From NCBI GenBank assembly GCA_030867875.1, contig JAOWCC010000577.1, positions 80,457,740 through 80,521,739 on the forward strand: 64,000 bases of DNA, written 5' to 3'. The notes under the pieces were generated by a model. It had not been told where the DNA came from and ran no database searches. It worked only from the letters and a program-made list of their open reading frames with translations. Origin of the DNA: Actinernus sp. WN-2022. Lineage: Eukaryota; Cnidaria; Anthozoa; Actiniaria; Actinernidae. This document shows positions 45,179 to 56,632 of this stretch, piece after piece (position 1 is the first letter of the stretch; the number at the start of each line of letters is the position of its first letter). The position numbers and the translations under genes are program-made.

Positions 45179-48100
45179 ATGTTAACAAGAAAATGTGCGA
45201 ATAAACTGAAGTCTGAGAAAGTCAGTAAACACGGGCTTTCTTATTCGAAATTGAATGCAAGCCTGCTTGAAGATCCTGAATATGTCACGCTTATTAATAA
45301 CAATGTAGATTTTTGGAAAAAAGAGTTCGAAAACATTACCGATAAGCGTGTTTTGTGGGATATTATAAAATATAAGATACGACAGATTTTTATAAAATTT
45401 AGTAAAGCTAAAGCAAGAATTAGAAGGTCGAAACTAGCTGTGGCCGACAGGAAGGTTAGTGAGGCAGAAAATTGCTATAACTTAGATCCGTCTTGATCAA
45501 ATATCATAAATCTTGAATTGGCGAAAGCTGAATACGAATTAGTACTATTTGACTACATTGTCCAAGGCTCCATTATCCGATCACGTGCTGAATAGTATGA
45601 GAAAGGCGAGAAAAATAACAGGTATTTTTAAACCTTGAAAACAGAAAAAGTAAACAGAGTTGTGTGGGGAAAATTTACAACCGTAACGGCATGCAATCAT
45701 GTGATCGAAACATCATAACTGATGAATTAGAGTGTTTCTTTCATGATCTTTATACCGAAAAAGGATTGAAGTTAAGTGACATCAACATCAACAATAAGGA
45801 AATCAATTCATTTTTTTTTACAGAGCTAAATATCCCAAAGCTTTCAAGTGAACAAAGAGAGCGCTGCGAAGGTCAATTAACTATAGGAGAATACTATAAT
45901 GCATTAACAAAATTTAAACGAAATAAAACCCCAGGTAATGATGGACTTACTGCAGAATTTTACTTAATCTTCTGGCCCGTGCTTGGTCAAGATCTGGTTG
46001 ATTCGTTAAACTATTCATATGTTCACGGCGAATTGTCTAACTCGCAGAGGCAAGCAATTATTAAGCTTATTGAAAAAAAGGGTAAGGGTAAATTGTTTCT
46101 TAAAAACTCGAGGTCTATATCTCTAATAAATCTAGAAACAAAAATTGCTTCTAAAGCCTTAGCCTTGCGTCTCGAACCCATCCTATCGGACATAATTCAC
46201 CATAACCAAAATGCGTATGTTAAAGGTCGCAGGATCTTTGACGCAGCTCGCAACATTGATGACATTATAGAATACACAAAATGTTTTAAAATACCTGGCC
46301 TTCTTGTGACAATTGACTTCGAAAAAGCTTTCGATTCTTTGAATTGGAATTTTTTTAATTGCCTCTTTAAAACGAATTTAATTTTGGAGAATTCTTCATT
46401 AAATGGATTAGAACAATTTATACCAAAATATCAAGCTCAGTTCTAAATAATGGCTATGCAACAAATTATTTTGAGGTTACTAAAGGTGTGAGACAGAGAG
46501 ATCCTTTATCTCATTACCTGTTTACTATCGCTTTGGAGATACTGGCGATTTCTATTCGGGAAAACAAAACAAAAAAATGGGATTGAGTTAGGCCATGAAG
46601 AAATTAAAATTAATATATTCGCTGACGATCTCACTGTCTTTATAAAATACGAAGCTTCTTATGATGTCTTACTGAGCTTGCTTAATAGATTTGAACAACC
46701 TCCGGCTTGAAAGTGAATCAAACTAAAACTGAAGCTATGTGGTTAGGAATTCAGAAGTAAGAAGCCAAATAAAAGAAAATATAAATATTGAAAATGTTGA
46801 CGAGCCTATTAAAATTATTGGCATTTATTTCACATACGATGAACGCAAACGTAACGAACTTAATTTTGATTTGGTTCTCAGATCTCTTAAAAAGAAGTTA
46901 AATATCTGGAAGTGGAGAAATCTTTCATTGTATGGACGCATTCAAATCATAAAGTATTTTGCAATCCCTAAATTTTTATATCGTGCTTCCTTGATTAACA
47001 CGTCTAAGGAAAGTATTAGTAATGTAAATAAAATCCTTTATGACTTTGTTTGGAATGGAAAAAAGTAAAATTAAACGACTGACACTTATAAACGATTTAA
47101 GGCTGGCGGATTAAGAATGCCGCATTTGGAGTCAATGATTAAATCTCAAAGAATAATATGTTTATTAAGATATATGAATGGGCATGGGTGTATCTGGAAA
47201 TACATTATATTCTTTCCCAATATTTGGATGATGTAGGTGGTGTTTTTCTTCTTAAGTGTAATTTTAAGGTAAGCAGTTTACCTTCGTACCTCCCTTCATT
47301 CCATCGCGAGTCGTTGTCGGCTTGGACCGCTCTTTTTTCAAAACACCCTGAATCTCTTGAAGATATTTCTAATGAATTTCTTTGGAACAGCATTCATATT
47401 TGTTTGGATAGCAAGTCTGTTTATGATAAGTATCTTGTAAGGAGAGGGTATGTAAGAGTTTCCGACATAATTAACGCTAGCGGCTCCTTGTGTTCTTTTG
47501 CATATCAAAGAGAGAGACAATAAGCTGACCTGGACAGACTATTTTAAGCTAATGGATATTTTTGATGCATTACCACCCCACTGGAGAAAACTACTCAAAT
47601 CGAATACTGTAAATAGCACTTCATTTCCCACTCTAAGTACTGATAAATATGACTTGGAGGTCGACGGGGTTTCAATTAATGTTGAAAAGCCTAAAGCAAA
47701 TGTTATTTGTTCTATTTTTGTTAAGAAGATTTCAAAACCACCAACTTCATTAGCAAAGTTTTCTCTTCAATATCCTCAACAAGTTTTCGACTGGGAATCC
47801 ATCTTTAGCCTTCCCTTTAAGATTACAACCAATAATAAACTAAGAGAATTTCAATAAAAATTGCTTAATATAATTCTTTATACAAATCATATGCTTTTCA
47901 GAATGAAGATTGTTGATTCATGCTTATTATGCATCTTTTCGAATTCATTTTGTCCCGACATATCAACTATTTCCCGGTAAATTTCCTAGCCTACCAATTC
48001 CCGACATTTTCTTAAGATTCCCAGTACAAAACAAACTGCTGTTCTCCCCGTATCAACTGTAACCGTATCAACAGTGACTCGACATGCATGCATGATCATG

Positions 48101-48480
48101 AGTCGTCAACTTAGCATGCTTGATCATCAAGTTACAAAACATCTAGGCTATGTACAGTTTAAAAAGTCTAATTTTATGTGTGTGCCTTTCAGCAATTAAT
48201 TATTGAATTGCAGTTGTCATTACGGTTTTCTATTCTGCTCTGTTCATGTTATTCTTGCCTAAAATAATACCAACTCGCAGCCTTGACACCGGATAGATTT
48301 ATCTTTTCAACTTTTCATGTGGCGATGGTCAGCTCGAAAGCTTATTGGTCCTCTAACCACCGCACACTTCATTATCTAATTTATTTTTCATATGTAATCT
48401 TGTAATTCTACTTGTAAACTATCCTGTATAACTTACTTCTGAAGTGTAAAAAAAAATAAACTGCATGGAACTGGAACTGG
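45179..48480 (+). pseudogene. L1/Tx1-type LINE ORF2 body, multiply broken, first copy
   Basis: Successive frames carry a linker (45179-45496) and the RT core in 45664-46446 (NKTPGNDGLTAEFY, LIEKKGKGKL, ASKALALRLEPIL, LLVTIDFEKAFDSLNW). The catalytic box FADDLTVFIK (about 46617-46645) is out of frame with the core. The L1-type thumb follows in 46739-47068 (IIGIYFTYD, NLSLYGRIQIIKYF), then C-terminal pieces to 47857. A 3' region ends with an A-rich tract and repeated GGAACT near 48450-48480. At least four frame breaks are present. The missing endonuclease could be the fragment at 41091-41852. Confidence 0.8.
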
Positions 48481-48538
48481 TATTAATGAACGCTTTTCGT
48501 TCAATTAATTTCATAATTCGCGTATTCATTCATATTTA

Positions 48539-48759
48539 GGGTGCGTTCGATTGACCGGATTCCGGAATAAGAATACACAGAATTATCACTACAAATCGCT
48601 TGTGTTGGCATTTTTTAGTCACTGGAATACTAAATGTATCCTAAATATCACATTTCAGCAAACGTTAATAGCTTATAGTGCAAAATGTGCCGGGACCAGT
48701 GATTTCCAGAGATTATTCCATCTATTCGTATTCCGGAATACGGTCAATCGAACGCGCCC
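48539..48759. mobile_element. 221-bp MITE with TTA target duplication, first copy
   Basis: Starts GGGTGCGTTCGATTGACCG and ends with the inverse form CGGTCAATCGAACGCGCCC. It is flanked by TTA on both sides. A 3-bp TTA duplication is typical of PIF/Harbinger-derived MITEs. Confidence 0.8.
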
Positions 48760-50111
48760 TTAGTTAGCATGTTTCATCAGTTTTATTCATCAACACTCTT
48801 TATTATCCATATTACAGCTATTAGCGCTACCACTACCAATGTTGGCGCAATTTCCTTTGATCGTTGATCGGAGTAATATTTCCTCAACGGTAATCATGCG
48901 CCCAACACATCAGCTGCTGCTCGCTTCCCACGGCAGTTAGCATACATTAATCGACTTTTAGTTGATTATGCCATGGTGTATATTCCACGTCGACGCAGTT
49001 CAACACTAGTTTTGTAACAGGAACAGGAACGTCTTTGACATTAGCCTTACATATTAATCTAGCTTGGGCTAATGAGTATTTCTTTGTATAATCAGAACAT
49101 TTCAAATGATTATTTGACAGAAAATCAGAAAAATCCTGCTGAGCCCCTTTATTTTAGAACGTAACTGTAATTAGAAACTCATTTTTGCTGATAATATTTC
49201 TTGGGCGTGCGAACAAGCGGGAAGCAACAAAAATGCCTGGTGCCAGTCTGAGCAAAAAAAACATTTCACGAGAAACAAATGCTAGTGCATGCGCGTTGAT
49301 CATGCTAGGACGTTTACGCATGCGTAAGATGTGTGCTTCGGCGAGCAAACTGGGAAACATTTGTTACGGAAGTAAAATTTCAATCTAAACTTTTTCCATT
49401 TTAATCAAAAAGTTTATTTATTGTTAAAATCACAACAAGCATGCTGTTTGCTTTAATTTACAATTCAGTTATGTTAATTTCCATTCAGCATCATTCGATG
49501 AGAACTTTGCGATCAAGTGGTACTTATTTTGCTTTTTTTTTTTCAGTCAATCGGGTTCCTTGATGGCTGAAAAAACATAAAACATAAAACATAATTAAAT
49601 AAACATAAACATAAAATACACACATTTCTTCCATTCCAAAAAATGTCCGATCCAACGGACACAATATTTGACCACAACCACTTGCGAACCTAAGATAGTC
49701 AAAATACCACGTAGAAATACTCTCTTCTCTTAAATGGCAGTATATTAGCAACATCACTTATACTGGATTGTACGATTTGAAAACTCTATACATCGATTTT
49801 CTAACGTATTTAAAAAGAGTATCGCGCGCAATGGATTGTAGATTAGAGTACCTACCGCCATCTATTACTTTACGCATGAGTTATAATGATACGATGACCC
49901 GTTAACATAAAATTATGCCTTCACGAATCCTTCTTGGCAGAAAAGATCTAGGGGGGCCGAGTCAGAGTTGGCGTGAGAAGAAGATATAGCAAACGTAAAA
50001 ATCCTAACTTGATAGTTTTCTTATCCGATACCCGATAGGTTATAAGAATAAGCTTTTAACGTGATCAAACTCACATTGGTGAGGGGATCATTGCGGGGAT
50101 CATGTAGACGT
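48760..50111. other. Downstream region of the secreted-peptide gene, nothing else recognised
   Basis: Contains poly-T and CATAAA-type simple repeats near 49535-49620. No gene supported. On the minus strand, the part adjacent to 50111 is expected to hold the 3' UTR. Confidence 0.35.
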
Positions 50112-52950
50112 CTATTTCTTTCCATAACGTCGACGACGATGATGATGATGATGATAATAATGACGTCGGCGACGGCGGCGGCGGCGGCGGCGGCGGCGTC
50201 TCCCCCAAGGTTTTGGTTTGGGATCTGACAGCATTTCATCTTCAGCTGAGGCATCATCAAGATCCCTGTTAATTAATCACAGAAATAAAATAAACATAAT
50301 CACACACACATACGAGAAAAACAATGAAACTTTCTTTTGCAATATATATAACAATATATCAGTTGCTTACCTAAGGTTATAGAATAAAATGCTATGTTAC
50401 ATAAACCAAAACTCACTTAATAGCATTAAATGGTTATTTTGTTGAATTAGTAGCTGTTAGATTCGAGTAAAATTTGTGCTGCAAGACATGTATCAACATG
50501 TCAATACTTTTATTTGGAACATCTTAAAGGTGGCTATATATATGTCACCAGGAAGTTTCTGATTTTTGGTCAAATACTTATCTAGAATGCATGTTCTCAT
50601 TATACGAAACAGACACCATCTCAGTCATACACAGTGATGTTAAATTTTGAAGAGGAATCAGCTGATACATGACAACTTAAGGATGATATTAAAGACATCA
50701 TAAAACTTGAAGACGCTGGCCTAACGTTTTCAAGTTTTTTTTATAATCGTAATCCATTTCCATCCTTTCCATCCGTATCCCGATAACTGTTTCTCTTGTT
50801 TCACTTCACTCATGAGGAATGAGAATAAGTCGTTATTGCAGTTGATAAAATTACATATCAAAGTAGTAAAGCATTACAGTAAATTGAATAATAAAATTAA
50901 TAGCTAGGGCTACGACACAACTAAAATAATGTTAAACATAGGGCCCCTAAGGGCAACTCGTGAAAGGTCAGTGAGCTATTTTGGCATATACTTAAAATCA
51001 CGTGACCGATGGCGTCATCGTTACATCATCATCCCTAAGTGATTGATAGGGACCCACTACGATGTCTGTCCAGGTGTGAAGTGTCTGACATTATAAGGGC
51101 ACCGTCAATACATCTTCTCCAGCATGACCAAATTTGGACGCGTACCACAAAACTCCGTCAATATATCTTCGGAAAATAGAACACTATTCGGACTATTCGG
51201 ACAGCCAACGGAGAGTCTCCGATGTACACATAAACAGACCATAAAACGATGAATAAATTAGCTCGACGCCACTAACCCTGATAACTCGTTCTGCGCTTGC
51301 CCACATCCACGAGTTAAAAACTATACCTACAAAAATACCTTAAAATACTAAAAACCTTAATAATATATCTAAATAAAACCTTACTAATATACAGCCAAGT
51401 CATATCTAAAAACTAATATATAACAAAATGCATTCATAAAACGGGAAGTATTGACTTTAGGCCTGTATGAATGTCGCTTCCTTGAGTTAATTTTAGACTG
51501 TTTGGCCACAGGTAGAAATTTCTTTAAAGGGTGGGCTGGCATCTTCTTAACCTTATTAAAATGCGTTTATCAAACCTCTCTACTAAGTTAGATATATTAG
51601 TGTTCCTGAAGGTGTATCTACGTTTGAAACATCTGTCTAGAAAGCATTGTACAGTTGTGGCAGGCAGACCGTATGTTAACTTAGGCATAACAATAGAGTT
51701 AAAAAGGTGATCGATTTCCTGTTGACCGTACCGTTCCTTCCTAGGCTTCTCGATACTAACAAACACTTATTTGCCTCTTTAAGCTTAGTTTTTACGTGTA
51801 CATCGAATCTACTGTTGTACTGGAATGTAACTCCTAAAATATTCAATTCCTTACATTGTGGAATGTCTAAATATCAAGTATTTTTATTTACTAAAGTTAC
51901 ACACCATAGAGTTTTTAGTGGCCCAGGCCATAAATAGTTTAACCTATTCAAATGCAGAGTACGCATTGTCTTCTATCTGCATACTTAATGAGTGAGTTGT
52001 CACCAAAGTCTAAAACATTATGAAATATATTAAATAAATAGGGGCCGCTTACACTTCCTTGCGTCATGCCTTTGTTAACATACTTCTACTCATTCTTAAT
52101 CCCGTTCGTAACCACTCTCTGTTTTCTGTCTTTAAGGACATTCAAATACCAATTGATAATATATGGATTAAGCGGCCAGCTTTTTAGTTTTTCACCAAAA
52201 AGATAATGCTTCACATAGTAGAACGCTTTGGAGAAGTCCATAGAAAACAGGCGCACCACTTTACAATTCGAGTTGTCTAAATAACCTAACACAGAGTTTT
52301 GCAAGCATAATAATTAAAGTATATGATTGTACAATTACCCCCCTCCCTATAAGCGAACTGTGATAATCGCAAGTTCTCATTAACAATATCTTTGCAGTAA
52401 GTTTTATAAACTATTTATTCAAATGCTCTAGTAATTTCTGGTGTGACATTAATATCACGATAATCAGAGTCAGTGAGTGAAATATCAACCTTGGGAAGAG
52501 GGGTCAGATTGGCTTCCTTCCACACATTAGGCCACGTATGGGATTGAAGAGAGCTAGTTTTACAAAACTAGACCATTATTGTAAAGTATATATTAGCTTG
52601 AATGCGATTTTGAGCTTTCCAAAGCGATGCTACAAATAGCTGACAGTCCCTTTAAGAAGCGCTGCCTTTTTAAGATTTCAAGGAAACGAAAGCTCCAAAT
52701 TATTACATAAAGTGCTTGAGACTCACGTTTTCAGTTTCTCTACTGCAGTCTCATCTTGATCTTCCTCTGGCTCCTCATCTTCCTTGGGCTCCTCATCTTC
52801 AATCTCAGCTGTGTCGTCTACAGCTTTGTCTTCAGGAACGTCTGGAGTCTCATCCTGTTTGACTTCTTGTTGTTCCTTAGCCAGGGCTTGCGGCGCCATT
52901 GTGATTGTCATCACCAGGCCCACGAGAACGACCCATCCAAGTGCCTTCAT
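50112..52950 (-). CDS. Arminin-like secreted cationic peptide precursor (two coding exons)
   Basis: Exon 1 is 52950-52727 and exon 2 is 50265-50112; the intron (52726-50266) starts GTGAGT and ends AACAG, and the split codon AC|G gives Thr in frame. The product is 125 residues. A signal peptide [20 protein letters not shown] ends at QALA, with likely cleavage before KEQQ. An Asp/Glu-rich pro-region of about 65 residues follows. The tail reads KPKPWG, 13 Arg, His-Tyr-Tyr, 5 His, 4 Arg and YGKK. The final Gly-Lys-Lys is a classic amidation signal, so a mature amidated peptide could end in Tyr. A signal, an acidic half and an amidated cationic end match the arminin type of cnidarian antimicrobial precursors, though no sequence match was tested. 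The Arg run is encoded by a CGC repeat. A LINE fragment lies in the intron. Alternatives: metal-binding or skeletal-matrix protein. Confidence 0.7.
50130..50200. repeat. Coding trinucleotide repeats (GAT/GGC)
   Basis: GATGATGATGATGATGATAA followed by GGCGGCGGC units. On the minus strand these encode the His and Arg runs of the secreted peptide. Such tracts mutate in length. Confidence 0.9.
50266..51479. other. Intron of the secreted-peptide gene, no other feature
   Basis: Non-coding. Contains a TGAC/CACGTGACC-type site near 51000 and short AT repeats; no repeat family with clear ends. Confidence 0.4.
51480..52330 (-). pseudogene. CR1-like LINE RT fragment inside the intron
   Basis: On the minus strand, 52304-52086 encodes RT blocks ([16 protein letters not shown] and [16 protein letters not shown]). 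Degraded sequence around 51990-51900 contains [12 protein letters not shown]. 51880-51524 gives the thumb region ([20 protein letters not shown]). Several stops and indels are present, and the catalytic Asp-pair box is lost. It lies in the same orientation as its host gene. Confidence 0.7.
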
Positions 52951-53924
52951 CTTCAACTGAAATCCTTTTAGGGAAAAAAAATATTGTTTTTCAATAAGTA
53001 CGTCTTCTTGGGAAGCTATTTATCTGGATGTTAAAACAATCGCTTAAACCTTAACATTTAAGGAACATGAACAGCCACACCCTAATCCAGTTCTTTGCTA
53101 TCGCTTGTTTATAACTTTTGTATCTCTGTAGATGTAACAGAAATGGATATAGAAAGGAGAATGGAAGCCAAAACAAGTGAATTTAGTATTTATATCGGTT
53201 TACGTAGCTAATGTGGCCTTGAAATGGATAAGCAGGCGTCAATTGCTAATTGAGAAACGGCGGCTAAAATCTCGAACATATTCGAATTTTGTAACAACTA
53301 AGTGTCAGAACGAAGAGGACGTATAAAGTTCCTCATTTTCTGTGTCGACGAATGATAACAAAGTTGCAAATTGTTATTCGAAACTAAGAAACCAGAAAAC
53401 TGGAAGACAGCTTTAGAGAGCCCCAAAAGAAAGTGAATCGTCATAGAACAAAGAAATGCATAAACAATTTAACGGAGAAATGGACAGCAGATCCACGATA
53501 TCCAATAGGAGAGGTAAGATTGATTCTAAAACGAATATATAGAAGCGTTTATCTCACCTCTTCCTATGCTCGGTATTACTCTGATAGCTTGTTCTGCTGT
53601 TAATTCAATGGACTTCAGCGGAATCTGAAAATAGTTGCTCGATGCTGCCTCTTTATGTGCTCTGTTTTCAGATATATATGGACCAGTAAATATGTTAAAT
53701 TCTCCAAACTTGTATACATTACATCGCTAGCCATTTCAGGTACATAGGAAAAATCTGGAAACCAATAGAAAAGACCGTTATTTCAGCTGTTAAACAATCT
53801 TAATTTAGGTCTTTAAATATATCAGCCTTAGACAAGATAAGTGTTACGAAGGAGCTATGAGTAGCTTTGCGTATCATTATATTGCTTTTTGTGGTTAAGT
53901 AATTTGGACAATTATTTACTCCCA
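52951..53924. other. Probable upstream region of the secreted-peptide gene
   Basis: TTTCAG lies six bases before the ATG on the minus strand, so a 5' UTR intron is possible. No TATA element or upstream exon could be fixed. AT-rich and otherwise featureless. Confidence 0.3.
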
Positions 53925-54345
53925 GTTACCACAGCGGTAAAGCGCCTGTCTGTCGTACGGGAAGTTGTAGGTTCCGGGTCATAAATTAACTGAGTAGAAA
54001 GGTGTTTCCTTCACAGACTCCAACAGTAAACGATTAAAACTTTACGTCTTCTCGGATAAGGATGTAAATTGGTAGAACTAATTCAACAGAGGGCCATGTG
54101 GAATATTGCTGACCTTCATGTTAAAGGTAAACGTTTTACCTTCTATAAATAAAGTGCCTTTATCCTAACAACCACCTTCCATTTCTGGGTTATGTAGGAA
54201 ACACTTCGAAACAAATTGAATATGCAGTTAGTTCCAGTTCTTTAACAATCATAGGTCTTTAAATATATCAGCTTTAGACAAGGGTCAAAGGCTCTTTAAA
54301 TCATGATATTACATTTTGGAGTTAAGTGTTTTTCACAATTATAAG
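53793..54345. repeat. Direct repeat pair flanking a SINE-like insert
   Basis: TAGGTCTTTAAATATATCAG with its context at 53805-53925 recurs at 54245-54345, with decay. The intervening 300 bp hold a tRNA-like segment. Confidence 0.6.
53925..54170 (+). mobile_element. tRNA-derived SINE-like element
   Basis: TTACCACAGCGGTAAAGCGC resembles a tRNA D-arm/box A, and GGTTCCGGGTC about 45 bp on resembles box B. A non-tRNA body (CGTCTTCTCGGATAAGGATG) follows. The combination suggests a pol III-transcribed SINE; its ends and tail are unclear. Confidence 0.45.
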
Positions 54346-54548
54346 GAGAATTAATATTAAATTGACTCACGTCATGTAGCATAATATTATTTTATTATCC
54401 ATATTTGGCAATAACATTTAAGTATGGATCAGGGCTCCGTTGTTCGATGCAATGGTAACTTTACCCCTAGGATAGCCATATCAAACAATTTATCAAGAAA
54501 AGTGTCGTTCCCAAGAGTCACAGATCATAATCCATATATGGTCAATGT

Positions 54549-55469
54549 ATGCCATATTTGGAAAGCAGGATGGATTTTTCCCTCAGGAGTTTAATATGTT
54601 GTAAAATGGAGTCGAGTACGAGAACGAGTTCTGGGAGAATAATAAGAAAACCTAACCGATTGGTCAAGTATTTAGACCACGATGCAATTACGAAATTTGA
54701 AAAGGAAGAGCGTATACAGAATAAAAAGTTGTGGGAAGTAGAATTAGTAAGAGAAAGACGAGGAAACGAGGTTTTGGTCAAATGGCGAGGCTACGAAGAA
54801 CGACACAATTCTTGGGTTTCTCTCGCAGCTAATCCCGAATTACTGATGTATCTGGAAGTTAATGCAGGCAATCCGGACAGCAGTGATGTGGCACAAAGCC
54901 GTTTACCTTCCCTCAGTCCAGAGGATCAAGAATTGTGGCTCGTTAAGCACGCTCTATTTGATGAACTTCAATACCGCCGTACTCCTGAGAATGACAGTGG
55001 CCTTTCTCGACGGGTGCAAGTTAAAGTACCTTTCACTAAGAAGGCTTTTTCGTCTGTCTTTGGGAAAGGGACTTTTCTCCTTGCGAAAGAACGAGAACTA
55101 GACTTTTCTGGGAATAGAAATATCCGATTTTCATGTACTGCTGACGAGATTGCTTCAGTGTTTGGGTCAGACACACTATCTCGACAATTCTCGGATTCGA
55201 GTACAATATGCGAGGTAGATCCAACTTCTAAATTATATGTAACCTGGGGGTACGAACTAAGAATAAACTACGTTCACACCTCGTGTCCCCGCTGTACATA
55301 TAATTTAGAAGAGAATCAAGAGGAGGAAAGACCAATAATGTGTGAACCACAAGAAGTAAAGTACCCTCCCCTCTCCTACTTGGAGCTAAGTTTCAAGAGG
55401 CGCCGGCGAAATATGCTACACAGCGGTGGGAAGGTAAGGCACATGCCTTTTTATCTAAACACCCAGTAA
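54549..55469 (+). CDS. Chromodomain protein of unknown family
   Basis: A single open frame of 306 codons. ATG 54549 and the in-frame ATG 54606 are both possible starts; the second is followed by a basic stretch (SGRIIRKPNRLVKYL) and looks more natural. A chromodomain occupies residues about 62-98 (WEVELVRERRGNEVLVKWRG, then NSWVSL) and has the aromatic positions Trp, Trp and Trp. The rest is unknown, with a CPRC pair near residue 245 and a basic cluster (FKRRRRN) near 285. GGGAAG|GTAAGG at 55434 and an AG acceptor near 55490 allow a short intron that would change the last residues. Chromodomains bind methylated histone tails. It may be a host gene or an integrase-derived transposon remnant. 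Confidence 0.55.
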   Translation: MPYLESRMDFSLRSLICCKMESSTRTSSGRIIRKPNRLVKYLDHDAITKFEKEERIQNKKLWEVELVRERRGNEVLVKWRGYEERHNSWVSLAANPELLMYLEVNAGNPDSSDVAQSRLPSLSPEDQELWLVKHALFDELQYRRTPENDSGLSRRVQVKVPFTKKAFSSVFGKGTFLLAKERELDFSGNRNIRFSCTADEIASVFGSDTLSRQFSDSSTICEVDPTSKLYVTWGYELRINYVHTSCPRCTYNLEENQEEERPIMCEPQEVKYPPLSYLELSFKRRRRNMLHSGGKVRHMPFYLNTQ

Positions 55470-55718
55470 ATGTTTTGCATGTGTATTTTAGGAAAAAGAA
55501 ACCTAGAGAAAGTAAATAAATATCCTTTTGTATGTGGGGTTATAAAACTGAATTCTCATTAGGTGGGCATATTTAATTTGTAGTATTTCATTGGTCTTGC
55601 GTTAGGAGAATATGAATTTTCATCAACTATAATATATGCAAAATTATAAATGTAAGCGGGCCAGGGGGTTAGGACTTCCTACCCTGTCAGCAGAGGTTCT
55701 TTTAGGGTAAGGACAACG
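55470..55718. other. Intergenic, nothing recognised
   Basis: AT-rich flank of the chromodomain frame, without recognisable features. Confidence 0.35.
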
Positions 55719-56025
55719 GCAACTCCCAAGATAATAAAAACATGAATCATCTTAACCGGGCTTCCTGTTGTTTGACCGGGCCTCCTGTGGTGCATAATTG
55801 GCCTGCATTGCGGCTCTGGAGTCCACCCTATCTTTTTTTTCTCGCCCCAATCCCCCTAATATCCGCTCGCTGCACTCCGATGCTACAGAGCCGCAATGCA
55901 GGCTAGTATAGAATGGAAGGAAAGACCCTCCCCCTTCTTTACTTCTGCTCTATATCACAGGAAGCCCGCTCAGACCACAGGAAGCCCGGTTAAGATGATT
56001 TTTTTTTTATTACCTTGGGAGTTCC
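55719..56025. mobile_element. Foldback MITE, AACTCCCAAG ends
   Basis: Three inverted blocks nest: AACTCCCAAG.TAATAAA against 56005-56022, CATCTTAACCGGGCTTCCTG (55750) against 55977-55997, and GCCTGCATTGCGGCTCTG (55801) against 55885-55903. The whole is about 307 bp and non-coding. Confidence 0.75.
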
Positions 56026-56400
56026 CTGCAGGGGATGCTAGGAAAGGACTTACTGGACGTTTTTTGCATATTTATGCACACCTTGATGTCTTGATGTGCA
56101 ATTATTTTTTCAACTGTAATGCTGTTCAAATAAATATTAATTCTGTAATCACTACATTAATTCACTGTATATTATAGGTACAGTGTAACACCATTTATTG
56201 TATTTATGTACACAATATATGTAATACTAATATTATATGATATACAATTTTTGATATTCATATTTATATATTAATTTCATAACATTTTCCACACTCGGCC
56301 CAACCTCAATTGGGTTTGAGGCTTCAAGTTTGTTGCAGACTCTTGTGTTCTCCAGTTTTAGTCACAGAACCTCAAAAGTACTTTTTAATTCAGTACTTTC
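56026..56400. other. Intergenic, AT-rich
   Basis: AT-rich DNA with no supported feature. Confidence 0.35.
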
Positions 56401-56598
56401 ATAGACCTAGTCAGCTTTCCTGTTTGTTGTCCTATTTTAGACCATGTGATAGTTCTCCAGAGGATTCAGTTCTTTGTTTTCCAATTATAGAAATTGGTAC
56501 ATTTCCTCTTGGGATACAGAAAACAAAAAAGCATTACTCAAGGGAAGAGTCAGGTGGTCTGAAATGGGACAACAAACAGGCAAGCTGACTAGGTCTAT
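56401..56598. mobile_element. 198-bp MITE, ATAGACCTAGTCAGCTT ends
   Basis: ATAGACCTAGTCAGCTT.CCTG and the following TTTGTTGTCC at 56401-56440 have an inverted match at 56560-56598 with three or four mismatches. It lies about 35 bp before the second copy of the segmental duplication starts. Confidence 0.75.
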
Positions 56599-56632
56599 TA
56601 TGCTGAGGCTCATTAAAACACAACAAGTAATG

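Larger units (their letters stand above)
44396..50722. repeat. Segmental duplication, first copy
   Basis: Matches 56633 to the window end with about six visible differences outside one 1039-bp insertion. It contains LINE 3' fragments, a MITE and exon 2 of the secreted-peptide gene. The right limit of the similarity cannot be seen because the second copy runs off the window. Confidence 0.9.

Noticed and set aside
47158..47523. LINE C-terminal frames as independent small genes
   Set aside because: They continue the broken L1-type ORF2 in successive frames and repeat identically at 60436-60801.
50021..50260. 79-residue minus-strand frame with Ala8 and Ile8 runs
   Set aside because: This is another frame of the same GGC/GAT repeats; the frame that encodes Arg/His fits an acceptor site and joins exon 1 in phase.
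52756..52971. Plus-strand hydrophobic frame opposite exon 1
   Set aside because: It is the antisense of the signal-peptide/acidic exon; the minus strand has the ATG, signal peptide and donor.
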